Positions 32,822 to 44,640 of a DNA stretch of 64,000 nucleotides are shown here, piece after piece. The translations under genes were made by a program, and so were the position numbers. Each line of letters opens with the position of its first letter. Within the stretch, counting starts at the first letter, position 1. The stretch comes from Zantedeschia hybrid cultivar. Its lineage: Eukaryota > Streptophyta > Magnoliopsida > Alismatales > Araceae. The stretch spans positions 20,758,501 to 20,822,500 of the forward strand of contig JARZZO010000004.1 of assembly GCA_030544215.1 (NCBI GenBank), written 5' to 3'. A model generated the notes under the pieces. It had not been told where the DNA came from. It searched no databases and saw nothing but the letters and a program-made list of their open reading frames with translations.

Positions 32822-33664
32822 ACCACCCAGATTTTAAATATACTTTGTAGGCTTTAGGTCAATGGTGAACTCTCAATACTTCATCCAAAGAAAGGCAACT
32901 GTGGGGCATTAAATGTTTAAAAGAGTCCTGTTTATTAGATTACAGCAAACTGAAAAATTTTGATAGTTTGTGCTGACTTTTCTTCTCATAGTTTGTTGCC
33001 AGTCTTTCTTCTCAGTGGTGTTGTAATAGCTAAAGGAGTTTTGCGTAATGAGAACCATTTTGAAAACCATGGTAACCACCCAGAATTTTCGCTTCTCATT
33101 GTCCCTTCTAATGTAGGAAATTTGTGGAGTTGTTCCCATGCTAGGCACTCTTTCAATTCTAAATTATTGTTTGGCCCAAACTATACTTATATGCCTGTCC
33201 TTGTTTGTATGCCTGCAGGAAAACTTGCCCATGATATTGAGAAGATGACTAATGAGGCTGCTGCTCACTTTGCATTTTTGCAGCTTAAAAAAAATTCTTC
33301 CTAATGCCTCTAAACAAGTCTATCCATCCTTCAGTTGCCTTTTGTCCATTATCATGTCTAGCTTGTTATACCAAGGTTGGTCATTGATACTTAGAGCATC
33401 CGGAAATGATGCATGCCAGTAGCTAAGTTCCCAGAACCTGGAACTACTTTGGCTACTGGTGACATAGTCTAAGAGCTCATCATGTGAGCCATCTATTAGG
33501 GAATTGAAAGTGATGAATGCATGCAAGAATTACACACAGGCATTTGGCTAGATCAACTTGCAATGGAGATACCATTAATTGCACCAAGCCACCCCTCTAA
33601 TTAAGAGCACCTCCATCTTTTAAGTAGTGCAGATAACTATGACACTTGAACAACTATATATCTT
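32822..33664. other. MULE internal sequence, unrecognised
   Basis: Contains short open stretches on plus (about 32960-33304, with KLAHDIEKMTNEAAAHF after a possible acceptor near 33220) but nothing I can name. Could be captured host sequence or MULE spacer. Confidence 0.35.
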
Positions 33665-33916
33665 GTGATTTTAGATATGTTGCATCAAAGGCCAGATGAA
33701 ATGCAAGTTCATGGTGTTGTTGGTGTCTCATCTGATGTTGTTCTGGCACACTTGTGGGCCACTACGCCTACTCCGAGAATTGCAGATGGTCTTGATGAAG
33801 TCCATCCTGGGACCATAGCCAAACTGGAACTCCAGAAAGCAAGACTATTATTATTTCTATGTCAGAAGCTTCTTTCTAGAGATTGGAATTCCCTTGCAGT
33901 AGGAATAGACTCTTAA
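33665..33916 (+). pseudogene. Acyl-CoA dehydrogenase (IBR3-like) C-terminal fragment
   Basis: An open stretch reads MQVHGVVGVSSDVVLAHLWA, then RIADGLDEVH and GTIAKLELQKARL. This strongly resembles the C-terminal flavoprotein segment of plant IBR3/ACAD10-type acyl-CoA dehydrogenases, which act in peroxisomal beta-oxidation of indole-butyric acid. Only about 70 residues remain; the usual hydrophobic run before QVHG is replaced by MLHQRPDE, and no upstream exons are recognisable. It begins just after TTTTAG, like an exon after an acceptor site. Position between the two MULE genes suggests capture by the transposon; I infer it is not functional. Confidence 0.65.
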
Positions 33917-34443
33917 GAACTGTAAACAAATGTTTATGTAGTTCCTATACCTTAGGGTATAGACTCTAAGAATATATATGAAATATGTTTCTGTGTAAAA
34001 TTTTGTATTAAAACTTTTTGAAATGATGTGGATGGCCGTTATCTTGTAACTTGTGAATAGCTAGTGCCAGTTTGCTCAGTTGAAAGCTACAAGTTAATAG
34101 GTCTTGGCCGCTTCTATTGGCGTTCACTGTACTGTTGAAAATAACAAGATAATTGATGTCAAGGGCATGTCCTCTCAGCTAATGGATTAAAATGCTACTT
34201 CAAACATCGCAAATAGACAAGAAGGGTCACAGTTTGTTCACACATCATTAGTTATAGTTAGATTCACAAGAAATTCATATTACATAAGACCTTTGAAATG
34301 TAAGTTCATGTCATTATAAAAGATATTTCATTACATGAGTCTTCAAAGCATGGTCCCAAGCATAACATTCTCCCTCAATACTGCATTAAGGATATAGCGG
34401 CTAAACATACACATAAAAAGAGTACAACCTTTAATATCTTCAT
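33917..34443. other. Spacer between the IBR3-like fragment and the GRF gene
   Basis: AT-rich. The last ~250 bp should include the 3' end of the convergent GRF transcript. No other feature seen. Confidence 0.4.
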
Positions 34444-34790
34444 TTATTTCTCTAAATGGCCAAGTTTCTTTAGCAGACCTTCTTCCATAGCTAGCATTTG
34501 ATGTTTCAAATCAACTGTGCTATGTCTCGCATCATCAACCCACATAAAAAACCCACAATCTTCATGAGGATTGTTTGCATTAGGACAACGGTAAAAACGT
34601 TGGCCCTTAGATCTCTCTTTATTTGATGTAAACACTCGACAATAGCCTCTCCTGCATCGACATTCCATGTCAAGCCGACATGAGCTTGATGCATAGGATA
34701 ACTGAAAACAAATGCAACCATTAGGTCTCATTCAGGCAATAACACAAACAAGTAATATGCAACATCTTCTTCACATACCAGTTCCGACAT
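34444..34790 (-). CDS. GRF-type zinc-finger protein of the MULE (two exons)
   Basis: Exon 1 is 34779-34790 (MSEL), the intron is 34702-34778 (GT...AG in minus sense), and exon 2 is 34444-34701, giving about 89 residues. The frame is kept across the splice. Residues about 14-62 form a GRF zinc finger: CRCRRGYCRVFTS, GQRFYRCPN, DCGFFMWVDD. A short Leu/Glu-rich helix (KHQMLAMEEGLLKKL) ends the protein. GRF fingers bind single-stranded nucleic acid in better-known proteins. The gene converges on the transposase, like mudrB opposite mudrA in maize MuDR, though it is not homologous to mudrB as far as I can see. Unlike the transposase, it is intact. An unspliced reading from 34731 is the alternative. 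Confidence 0.75.
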
Positions 34791-35484
34791 CTTCAATTTT
34801 ACACCTTCGTATAATATGGCTGATCAATGATGGACGAGCAAAAGTTTGTTAGTCATGGAATTTTAAGATTTGGGAAATCAATAATAAGGGTGGGACCGCA
34901 CATCAGCCGGGAAGCACCCTAGGCCGCGGCGAGAGAGTAGATCCGAGCCAGAACATAGGCGAAGGGGAGAGGATGGCGAGCACCACTGTAGACATGGAGT
35001 CACACAAACAGAAAAAATTTCCACATAGGAAGGAGCAGTAGAGGCGGAATGGAGAGAATCGAGTAGACCAATGCCGTGGAGGAGCAGTAGTGCCGGGGAG
35101 GAGCAACGGTGCGGTGCAGAGGAACGACGCCCTTTGAGGAGCAACAGTGCGGTACAAAAGAGCCAGAAGATCCTTCTCCTCTTGATCCTCTCGGCCTGAG
35201 CAGCAGCGCGAAGGAACATCCAACTGGAGAGAAAGAACATGCCGTCATGAGAGGAAGGGGAAGAAAGATGGGTTGCATAAGAACATGCCGTCAAGGGAAT
35301 TTTTGACCTTTGACGCATTGAAACAACACCATTTTCCTCTGTCATCTCTTTTTCGAACGGACACTTACCACAGGCCCATATCTTAGAACGGCGGAGGATT
35401 ATAGGGATATAATTAAAAATTCAAAGAAGGAAGGGACATATAAGAAATTTGAAAAGATTTTAGGGACCTAATTGGAAAAATCCC
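34791..35484. repeat. Right end of the MULE, probable long terminal inverted repeat
   Basis: Contains the presumed promoter of the GRF gene, a GC-rich block (about 34900-35250) and an AT-rich end with GGACATATAAG and AGGGACCTAATTGG, closing in AAAAATCCC. This layout resembles MULE terminal inverted repeats; the partner end is outside the window. The open frames here on minus look like composition effects. Confidence 0.55.
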
Positions 35485-35943
35485 TTATTTAAATTGTCTA
35501 TATTTATGTTGTTACACTTGTGGATGCGTGAGTGGGTGGTGGGGATCGAAGGATCCTTACTGAGTCCATTTCGATGAGACTCACCCCTACGGTTTTCAGG
35601 TGAGAGTTCTAGGCAGGCGTAGCGTGGAGGGTTTCATCTCGGATTGCATGCCAGGAACCAGTGTTCCAGGGTATGCTCCAATGTAGTTGTTATTTTCCTT
35701 TCAGGCATGTACGCTTAATTATTTCTTTTCAGTTAGAATATATAATTATTTGTTGAGTCAAGTCGAATTGTAATAATTTTTAATTCATGCACTTCCTTTA
35801 CAATTCAATGTGATGTGAGATGTTTAGTTTAGTTTATCATTTATTTTCCAGATTTATCAAGATTTTGGTTTGGCTCCAAATTTTAATGATTCGGTACCCA
35901 TTTAGTAATCGGATCTCCGATTATAGGGTGGCGGGTCATTACA
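35485..35943 (+). mobile_element. Gypsy-2: 3' end of a Tekay-type LTR, interrupted by the MULE
   Basis: Matches the U5-side ends of the Gypsy-1 LTR (reverse complement of about 8189-8640) and of the LTR at 48357-48816. The final sequence is GGTGGCGGGTCATTACA at 35943. The rest of the LTR, and any element body, lies left of the MULE and outside the window. The following TATCC (35944-35948) is the predicted target duplication in Copia-C. Confidence 0.85.
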
Positions 35944-37959
35944 TATCCTCTCTCGATAAATCCTCATTGTATATCATAATAATATGATATAATGAGGAAT
36001 AACACATTATTGGATATAGTGCTATATTTGTAATAAGATTTGCCTAACTCTTATATTCTTGTATATATATGAGTATGAATATTAGATGTCTATACTTTAT
36101 ATATGGTTCCAAATAAGTCAGTATATCCATATATTTATATCCTAGTCTTTTGGAAAAGACATGATCCAAAGAAGTTGGATCTAAAAGGACACGGCGTAAT
36201 GTAAATTTGTGAGTTATCCAAAAAGTTTGGACATTACTTTTATTGGCCAAGAAATAATGGAATAATTATCATACTAAAATTTATCTTCTATAAAGAGAAA
36301 CATGTCCTCAAAGAAGACAACGGGAGTTAATAAAACTAGAAGATGTTCTAGAGTTACAAATTAACATAAGATTATTAGATAATCTTTGGATGTTTGAAAC
36401 CGTTCATAACACACATAAGAGAGCATCATAGATTTTGAGATTCTCTCAATAGCCAGTTTGATATGTTTGATATATCAGATATAGCAGAATGAGAGGAGCT
36501 CAAAGATGTGGATTATGATCCACAAATTATGAGAAAGCTTCCTATTATAAATACAACTTTGAAATTGACAAAAAGTTAAGAATTCTAAGCAATAGTTCAT
36601 AATATCTATCAAGTTTATAACTTGATAGTATTCGTTTTTAGGGTATTGTACCTGTGAGAAGCAAGTAAATCTTCAGAATAAAGATTAATAAAAATGGACT
36701 ACTTAAAAATTATCTGGTAAACTAAAGGAAATGGTCAACGTCAAAGTGTTGACTTAAACAAGTTTCTCCTCAGTGGTTAGCATAAGTAAGTTTATTAGAA
36801 TTCTACTTGCCAAAACTGTCCATCATAATGATGAGATATAGCAGTTGGATATTAAAAACATTCGCTCAATCTGATTGACGAAAAGGTGTATATGATACAA
36901 CTTTAAAGCTTTTAGAATATCCAGAAAGTATGCTATGATTTAAAAGATTAATTTTAAATCAAACTAATACTTCCCAAAGTTGAAATCAGAGTTTTGACTT
37001 AATAATCAAATACTAAGTGATCATTAAGAATGATCACGGATTGTGTGTGCATAAAGAGGACAGCGGGAGCACAGTCACGTTAGTAATGCGTTTTGATAAT
37101 AACATCAAAGTCATTGAGAATGACATCATGATGTTACTATCAGTAAAAGCATTATTATCCATATAATCCTCCATAATGGGTTTGGTTATAACATCCCACG
37201 TATTGAAAATACGAATCTATTAAGATAAATCGAAGAGGATGTTATCTTAACCTGTATGTCAAAATATTTGACATAAATTCCATAATAAATCTCAATTGTT
37301 GAGATATGAAATTTATTTCTTTAAGGAAAGATTCCTTGAAAGATGTAGAGAAACCTTGAGAGAAGGAGTGAATCACATTACCAAGTACTTGAGAAGTGCT
37401 AAGGATGTACTCCTGTATGTGAGAGGATGATTTGAAACAATGAGTCACACTGACTCAAATTTCAAATCAGACTTGGATTTTATCTTCTAATAAGAAAGCA
37501 GTGGATTAGAAGAGTTCCAAGTTAAAAACTGTTTCTTACATGATTATATCAAGATATTGTTGATAGAATAGTATGGATTGAATTGAAAGGGTTCCAATCT
37601 AGAACTCGATATTAAAATGACGACATAAACAGATAATACTAGGGATGAAAGAGTTCATCCCATAACTAGATGTAGTTCTAAAAGGTGTCCGATCCCGTCC
37701 CATTGTTGTAGGATAACAGTGGGAGCGATCAATTTTGTGGTCGAGCCATGGTCTCATCAGAAGTTAAAGAACATTATGAGGCTCTTTGATAAGTTAAGAG
37801 ACAAAGAATTAAGAGAAAATAACATAATTAAAATTATTCAATTTATGAATGATTTAACAGATCTCTGACCAAGCCTTAGTTGCAGACTTTATGTGAGCAT
37901 CACCTAGATTTGATGGAGATCAAATGCGAAGATGATTGGCTTAAGTCCAAGTGAGAGAT
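35944..37959 (+). pseudogene. Copia-C internal region with ruined RT/RNase H
   Basis: No long frame survives. Copia landmarks can be followed: near 37021-37210 the region equivalent to the RT catalytic block reads with FDNNIKVIEND where active relatives have YVDDILLIGND, then LLSVKALL and MGLVITSH. Near 37370-37430 is the ITKYLRSAKD match to the RNase H linker. The same replacements occur in Copia-D, so they predate both insertions. No gag or protease is present on this side. Confidence 0.8.
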
Positions 37960-38222
37960 TGATGGATATAGGTGTCCTCTAAGCCAATCATGAGGCACGT
38001 ATCATGATCTGGTTTGCTAATTAATGGGATTTAAATCATTATGTAGATTGACGTATTTATTATCGCACATAATGAAGTCCATGAATATGTGCAATAATCA
38101 TTAGATTATGATGAGATCATAATGATGAGACTGATGACTTATAAGCATATATTCTTAATTGTTCATAGTCGTAGGATGTTTGAGGACATCAAACATCCGG
38201 TAAGATTAGTACAGGTTATTCC
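37960..38222 (+). mobile_element. Copia-C 3' LTR, first part
   Basis: Begins TGATGGATATAGGTG after the polypurine tract; interrupted by Copia-B at 38222, with ATTCC as the duplicated target. Continues at 49380. Confidence 0.88.
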
Positions 38223-39767
38223 TGTTGGGTTCTCGAGTTTCTCCGGATCTCCCACGCAGCAGAAAATAAAATAAAAATGGAGATTTGTTCCCGTTTCCAA
38301 AAATCTAAAAATCTCGATAATCAAATTATCGAATCTTACCGTGTGTGGATTCGAATCCGCAACCGTTCGGTTCCGTCGGTACGACACCACAAGCCGCGCA
38401 AACGTCCGGCCTCTACGGAGTCCACGCGATCCTCCTCACAGTGGATATCCTCACATTCCTCGTTCTTCGCAGCCACGAAGCCTCTGTCGTTCGCCGCAAT
38501 GTGCGGACGATTTCCTGTCGGACGGGAGTCGGAGAAGCGGCGGAGCAGATCCGAGGATCCCGATTCTTCTAGGGCACCAGAGAGAGACAGAAAGAGAGGA
38601 GGGGGTGGCTAGGGTTAGCAGCAGCTTGGCCTGCTCAGCCCGTTCACTACATTTTATATTAACCGTGCAATTTTTCATAAAACTCCTGATTTATATAAAA
38701 CCCACTTATTTATCCATCGCCTTGAGAATCATTTGTGTGTAACCCTCTAGGCCCAATAACCAGTCCGGTTAATAGCCCAATAAGCCTAGTGGCTCCTCAC
38801 TGGCTTTATTAATCAATTAATAACTCTTTATTAATTAATTAATCAACCGAATTGATGTCGCACATCGAATTCGATCGGGCCTTCGATCACGTTGGGTGCT
38901 AAGCAACACCGCGTGAACCCGGAAGGTATCGGGGTTAAGTAACCCACTCTTAGAACCTTTCCGCCGACAGTTACCGCTTAGATATAATCCTTCATTCGTA
39001 CAATGCTCTCGAGTCAACTCATGGTATGGCGTGCTGTCAAACCCTAACCAATCGACTCACTTGGATTGGATGCCGCTGATGAATATCAGAAAACTCCTTT
39101 CCTGATATTATCGTCCGCCCTAGCCAGGGACTTTCGCACATCCTTCCTGGAGCATTCTCTCTCATCGTACCGAGAGCGAATGATTCCTTGTTGACACACA
39201 ATTCCTTTCGACGGTATTCCGTTATACCTGATATTTGGTTGTTTAGAATCCCGTAGTTAGAGATTCATAAACCAAGGTCAAAGCACAGAAGTCCACCGAC
39301 AAGGTGTCCTTGGTGTCTTAGGTCCGAGGACCATCAACGCAACTGCGACAATAGAATCAAGCTGGTTGATAGTGAGGCATAATATCATCCAGCGATTCAG
39401 TCGGATCAGTTCAGTGAACTAATTCTCCAATGAACACCTACAAATTTGCCTTAGTATCTCTACACAAGTAACTATGAGATCAGTCACCCTCATCGCATGA
39501 GCAGGAGTAATCTGTACTAGTCTAATCGGATATCCGATGTCCTTCTCGGATATCCTCCGACTAGGAACTATTAAGAATATGTGTGTTTAAGTGATCAGTC
39601 TCACTAGTATGATCTCATCATAATCTAGTAACTATCGCACATATTCATGGACTTCATTATAAGACGATAATTAATATGATTTACACACAATGAATATTAT
39701 GCTATTATATTAATAAATGAACGAGATTACAAAGTCATATTGACTTGTACGCCACCTAAGACTAACA
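38223..39767 (-). mobile_element. Copia-B 3' LTR
   Basis: 1545 bp. On plus it begins TGTTGGGTTCTCG and ends AAGACTAACA. A TATA box lies near 38691-38699 (minus). Full-length partner of the split 5' LTR. Confidence 0.93.
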
Positions 39768-39778
39768 ATCTCCCACTT
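39768..39778 (-). promoter_or_regulatory. Polypurine tract of Copia-B
   Basis: AAGTGGGAGAT on minus, abutting the 3' LTR. Confidence 0.9.
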
Positions 39779-39781
39779 AGA

Positions 39782-42700
39782 CTAAAGCCAATCACCTTTA
39801 TACAGTAAGCGTATAGACTCTAGGTGACGATCAAACACAATTTGAACCAACGGCTTTGTCAGTGGATCTGCTACATTGTCGACAGATGGAACTCTTTCCA
39901 CCATTACATCTCCTCTGAATATGATCTCTCTGATAAGATGAAAGCGCCTCAGAATGTCTTTCGATTTCTGATGAGACCGCGGTTCTTTAACTTGTGCAAT
40001 AATCCCATTGTTGTCGCACAACAGCGGAACATGATCAAAGATGCAAGGAACTATGTCAAGGTCGGTGATGAACTTCTTCAACCACACCACTTCCTTGAAA
40101 GCTTCAGCTACAGCGATGTGCTCAGCTTCAGTCGTCGAATTTGCAGTGGTTGCTTGCTTGGAACTCTTCCAACACACTGCACCTTCGTTCAAAGTAAACA
40201 CGAATCCAGTTGTAGACTTGCTATCATCTGAATCTGACTGAAAACTGGAGTCAGTAAAGCCTCGCAATTTCAAGTCACCTCCTCCATAGACAAGAAACAT
40301 ATCCTTAATTCTTCTCAAGTACTTAAAGATATATTTCACTGCCTTCTAGTGCTCTTCGTTTGGATTAGCCTGAAATATGCTCGTAACACTTAGAGCAAAT
40401 GCAACATCAGGCATATATGATAGATCCTATGTCAGAGGTATAGGGTACTCTATTCATGAGTGCCCTCTCATCAGGAGTCTTAGGAGACTGCTTCTTTGAG
40501 AGACTAATTCCATGTCTCATCGGTATGAGACCTCTCTTGGAATTTTTCATGCCAAACCTTTTGACTATGGTATCTATGTATAATGATTGGGTCATTCCAA
40601 GCATCCTCTTTGATCTATCTCTATAGATCTGTATTCCCATTACGTAGGATGCCTCTCCCAAATCCTTCATGGAGAAGTTTTTCGACAACCAGATCTTTAC
40701 TGATGACATCATAGCTACATCATTTCCAATGAGTAGTATGTCATCTATGTAAAGAACTAAGAAGGTGATTGCGCTCCCACTAGTCTTCTTATAGACACAA
40801 GGCTCATCTTCATTCTTAATGAAGTCATAAGACTTGACAGCTTCGTCAAATCTTATGTTCCAGCTCCGGGAAGCCTGCTTCAGTCCATAAATAGACCTCT
40901 GAAGCTTGCACACTTTATCTGGAGATTCTTTTGATGTGCAACCTTCTGGTTGTATCATATACACCTCTTCCTCAAGGTTACCGTTGAGGAAGGCAGTCTT
41001 CACATCCATCTGCCAGATTTTGAAATCAAAATGTGCAGCAATGGCGTGTAGAACTCTGATCGACTTTATCATGGCAACTGGTGAGAAAGTCTCGTCATAG
41101 TCAATTCCTTATCTTTGACGATATCTCTTTGCCACCAACCTTGCCTTATAAGTATCGATCCGTCTATCAGCACCAATCTTTCTCTTAAAGATCCACTTGC
41201 ATCCAATGGGTATAATACCCTTGGGCAAGTCCTCCAAATTCCAAACTTGGTTAGTGTACATAGACTGGATTTCTGAGTTCATGGCTTCTCTCCATTTTCT
41301 GGCTTCTGGGCCTTCTATGGCCTCCTGGTAGATTTTAGGATCATCATCCTCATTATATTCTACCTTAGACTCACCTTCAGTGATATGTCCTACATATCGT
41401 TCAGGTAGTCTAGGTAATCTACCAGATCTACGAGGCTCATCTGTGTGTACCTGAACAAATTCATAAACTGATATCTCATCTGATGATAATGCCGTTGTTT
41501 GGGGAGCTGGAACCTCTTCCAGTACTATTTTACTCCCACTGTCCTCCTAAAGAAGGTATTCTTCTTTCAGGAAGACAGCTTTCCTGGTGACAAACACTTT
41601 TTGTTCACTAGGATGGTAAAAATAGTATTCAAAGGTTTCCTTTGGATATCCCACAAACCTACATTTATCTGTTCATGATTCCAGCTTGTCTGGATCATGC
41701 CTCTTTACATGAGCAGGACAACCCCAGACTTTAACATGTTTAACTTCTGGTTTCCTGCCTTTCCATATCTCATATGGAGTAGAGGCCACAGACTTGTTGG
41801 GTACTCTGTTCAATAGGTATGTTGTTGACTCTAGAGCATACCCCTAGAGGGACACTGGTAATCCCGAAAAATGCATCATGGATCGCACCATGTCCAACAA
41901 TGTGTGATTTTTCTTTTATGATAACATTCATTTGTGGTGTATATGGAGGGGTCAGCTGAGAAAGGATACCATTATCTTTTAAGAATTGTATGAAATTAGT
42001 ACTCAAGTATTCTCCTCCTCGATCTGATCGAAGAGCTTTAATACTCGTTCCTAACTACTTCTCTACCTCATTCTTGAACTCTTTGAACTTCTCAAACGCT
42101 TCCGACTTGTACTTCATTAAGTACACATAGCCGAATCTTGAGAAATAATCGGTGAACATGATGAAGTATAAAAAACCACCTTTGGCTTAGGTGGACATGG
42201 GACCACATACATCTGAATGTATTAGTTCCAAAATGTCCTTGTCACATTCTCCAGGTCCAGTAAATAGAGATTTTGCCATCTTTCCCATAAGGCAGAATTC
42301 ACATGTCGCAAACGATTCATAATCGAATGCAGTTAAATAACCATGCTTGTGCAACCTTTGCAGCCTGCTTTCACCAATGTGTCCAAGTCTACAATGCTAC
42401 ATGTAGGCTTGGTTCACACAATTCTTGCTCTTCTTAAGAGCATTGTCAATATGAAAATTGTAATAAGAAACATCTAAAAGATATAGTCCGTTGACTAAAG
42501 ATGCCGAAGCTATTGATTTATTACCATAATAAATCGAACAGCTTCTATTCTCAATAGTTAACCTATATCCTATCTTGTCCAAACAAGATACTGATATGAT
42601 GTTCTTTATTATGCTAGGAACATAATAACAATCTTCTATTGATAAGACGTCTCCTGATGGAAGCCTGAGGTTTGCTGTCCCAACAGCAACCGCCGCAATC

Positions 42701-43185
42701 TTTGCGCCGTTTCCTAGCCTCAATTCCACGTCCCCTTTTCTCAGCTTGCGCTTACTTGTCAGTATCTGCACATCATGGCAGATATGAGAAGCACATCCGA
42801 TATCTAATACCCAAGATGTGGAATCTCTAACTGACAAGTTGATATCTATGATATAGATATCTGAAGCTTCAGACAGCTTCACTTTTCCATGATCTTTATC
42901 GTTAAGGAACTCCATGCAGTTCCTCTTCCAGTGATCCTACTGCTTACAGTAAGAGCAGTCACCCTTTACCGCTCTTTTACCTTTGTCCTTTGATCTCTTA
43001 TCGTGCATGATCATCTCTGCCTCAGGGGCATCCAATGCCGGTTCAGTAGGAGGATCAGCTCTAAGGACGTAGGTAATGTGCTCAGATCTAAAGACACTCT
43101 TCAGGTTTTTGAGCCAAACCGAGTAGTTCGGGCTAGTCAAAAGTTTGGCATCAGGTATGCCACGGAGTTGGTTATTCGACGACAT
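39782..43185 (-). pseudogene. Copia-B gag-pol (decayed, gag internally deleted)
   Basis: Starts MSSNNQLRGIPDAK at 43185. Only about 80 codons separate this start from the zinc knuckle (CSYCKQ, TAG, HWKRNC near 42930), so roughly 200 residues of gag core are missing. Protease (SWVLDIGCASHI near 42810) and the pre-integrase region follow with stops and shifts; part of integrase is at 42006-41770. RT (41072-40407) keeps VLYIDDILLIGND. A ~16-bp deletion near 40410 and a TGG-to-TAG change near 40350 precede RNase H (40339-39782), which is intact to its GDWL stop. At least three frames are needed to read it. Confidence 0.9.
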
Positions 43186-43373
43186 TATTCCCTACAGGGG
43201 ATGAATAAAATCCTTTAGCAGATTTTCAATTATTAAATATAAAACGGGACATGGTTTTTTGTTCAAGTTTTAACTCCCACTAATTTTCGACGGACAGTAT
43301 AACCCTCAGTTATACAGAACGGGAGATGCCGACAGTTTCCTAGTAGGGATCAGAATCTCAATGACTTGCAGTA

Positions 43374-43690
43374 CAGCCTTGTGGATAGCACAATAAACTA
43401 TAATACAATCAAAGAGCACCCATCTCATTGGACTTGCAACTCCTTGCAATATCTAATCATAGCTTCGGTCCCTAGAGATTTAATGGCCTTGTAGATAGCA
43501 CAACAAGCCACTAATTCTGGTCTAAGCTAACCATCGTTACGAGACGAGCATAGATTTGCATGCAGCCCTTGTGGATAGCACAACAAAGCTATATGGTTCC
43601 TTTACCTCGATCAAACAGGCATCTAATGCCATAGCCACAGTCTCTCCTTACAATTAAACAAGCCTTGTGGTAACACAACAAACCTGCCTA
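43374..43690. repeat. Four-unit motif array in the Copia-B leader
   Basis: Units near 43374, 43485, 43565 and 43661 share CCTTGTGGATAGCACAACA-like sequence, about 80-112 bp apart. Copia-D has four units in the same order and similar spacing but with a different core. Confidence 0.8.
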
Positions 43691-44149
43691 AAATGATCCG
43701 AATCCTATGACTATAATGATGGTGGACCATGCGGTAAGTTCTTAACTACTCACATTACGGCTTAGAGTTTAAACGAGGGTATTTAGATAACTTTTATCTT
43801 AGTCTCTCCTAGGTGATAGTATATAAACATATCGTATATTTTTACTAAATACTATACCTGCTTTGATTCACAATCAAACATAAAACAATGCATCTCATAC
43901 ATGTCAAGTGTGGTCATGGATAGCACAGTGGGTTTGTCCAACAGTCAAACGCACACACAATCCAACATAACATTTACATCAGATAAACATGCAAACACAC
44001 AAGCAAGAGATCTCCATCACATCGTCTTCCTGGTTGCATCTGTAGATCATCCTCGCTCCTTCCTTAGTTGCCTTTCGAAAACTCATTTTATCAATTTAAT
44101 ATGCAATTAAATCAAAATTTAAAAGTATTAAACACACATCACATGTGCA

Positions 44150-44640
44150 CACACTCCAAATTAATAATTTCCAGATTATTCCATACAAATTAGAACACTT
44201 CTAAAATTAAACAATCTAACACTTAGATTAAACCACATTAATAATCTAACAATTAGACTATTAATAACTAATCTAACTCTTAGACTAGTCCATCAAAGTT
44301 AATTAATTAATATTAATAACTAGTTTAACTCTTAAACTAGTAATTAACACAAATTAATTATTTACAACTAATCTAACTTTTAGATCAATTTATTAATATT
44401 AATTGTTAATTTAACTCTTAAATTATCAATTAACATCAATGTAAATTAATAACTGACATCCAATTAAACTATTCGATTAGTTAGTTAAAATTAATTGTCA
44501 ATTTAACATTTAAATTAACAATCAATTCCAATTAACTAATAAACATTAATTTAACTCTTAAATTAGTCATTTAAAGTTAATTATTAATTTAACATTAAAA
44601 TTAATAACTAACTTTAATTATTAACAACATTTGCTAATTA
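44150..44640. repeat. AT-rich quasi-tandem repeats in the Copia-B leader
   Basis: Irregular repeats of blocks such as TAATCTAACTCTTAGACTAG and TTTAACTCTTAAATTA, roughly 40-60 bp apart, strongly AT-rich. Confidence 0.75.

Larger units (their letters stand above)
29610..35484 (+). mobile_element. Mutator-like element (MULE), 3' part
   Basis: Coding for a MULE transposase on the plus strand is followed, after a hAT-type insertion and a gene fragment, by a convergent GRF zinc-finger gene on the minus strand. An end region terminates in GGACCTAATTGGAAAAATCCC-like sequence at 35484, resembling MULE terminal inverted repeats. The left end and the first part of the transposase are outside the window, beyond Copia-A. 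The right flank TTATTTAAA (35485-35493) is the predicted 9-bp target duplication. It inserted into a Tekay-type LTR, whose sequence resumes at 35485. Confidence 0.82.

Noticed and set aside
35123..35135. Possible lone half of the 10-nt-spacer dyad (GACGCCCTTTGA) in the MULE end
   Set aside because: No matching left arm at the required distance; likely chance.
34878..35345. 155-codon minus-strand frame in the MULE end
   Set aside because: Falls in the GC-rich terminal region with several overlapping frames and no similarity I can see; treated as terminal repeat.
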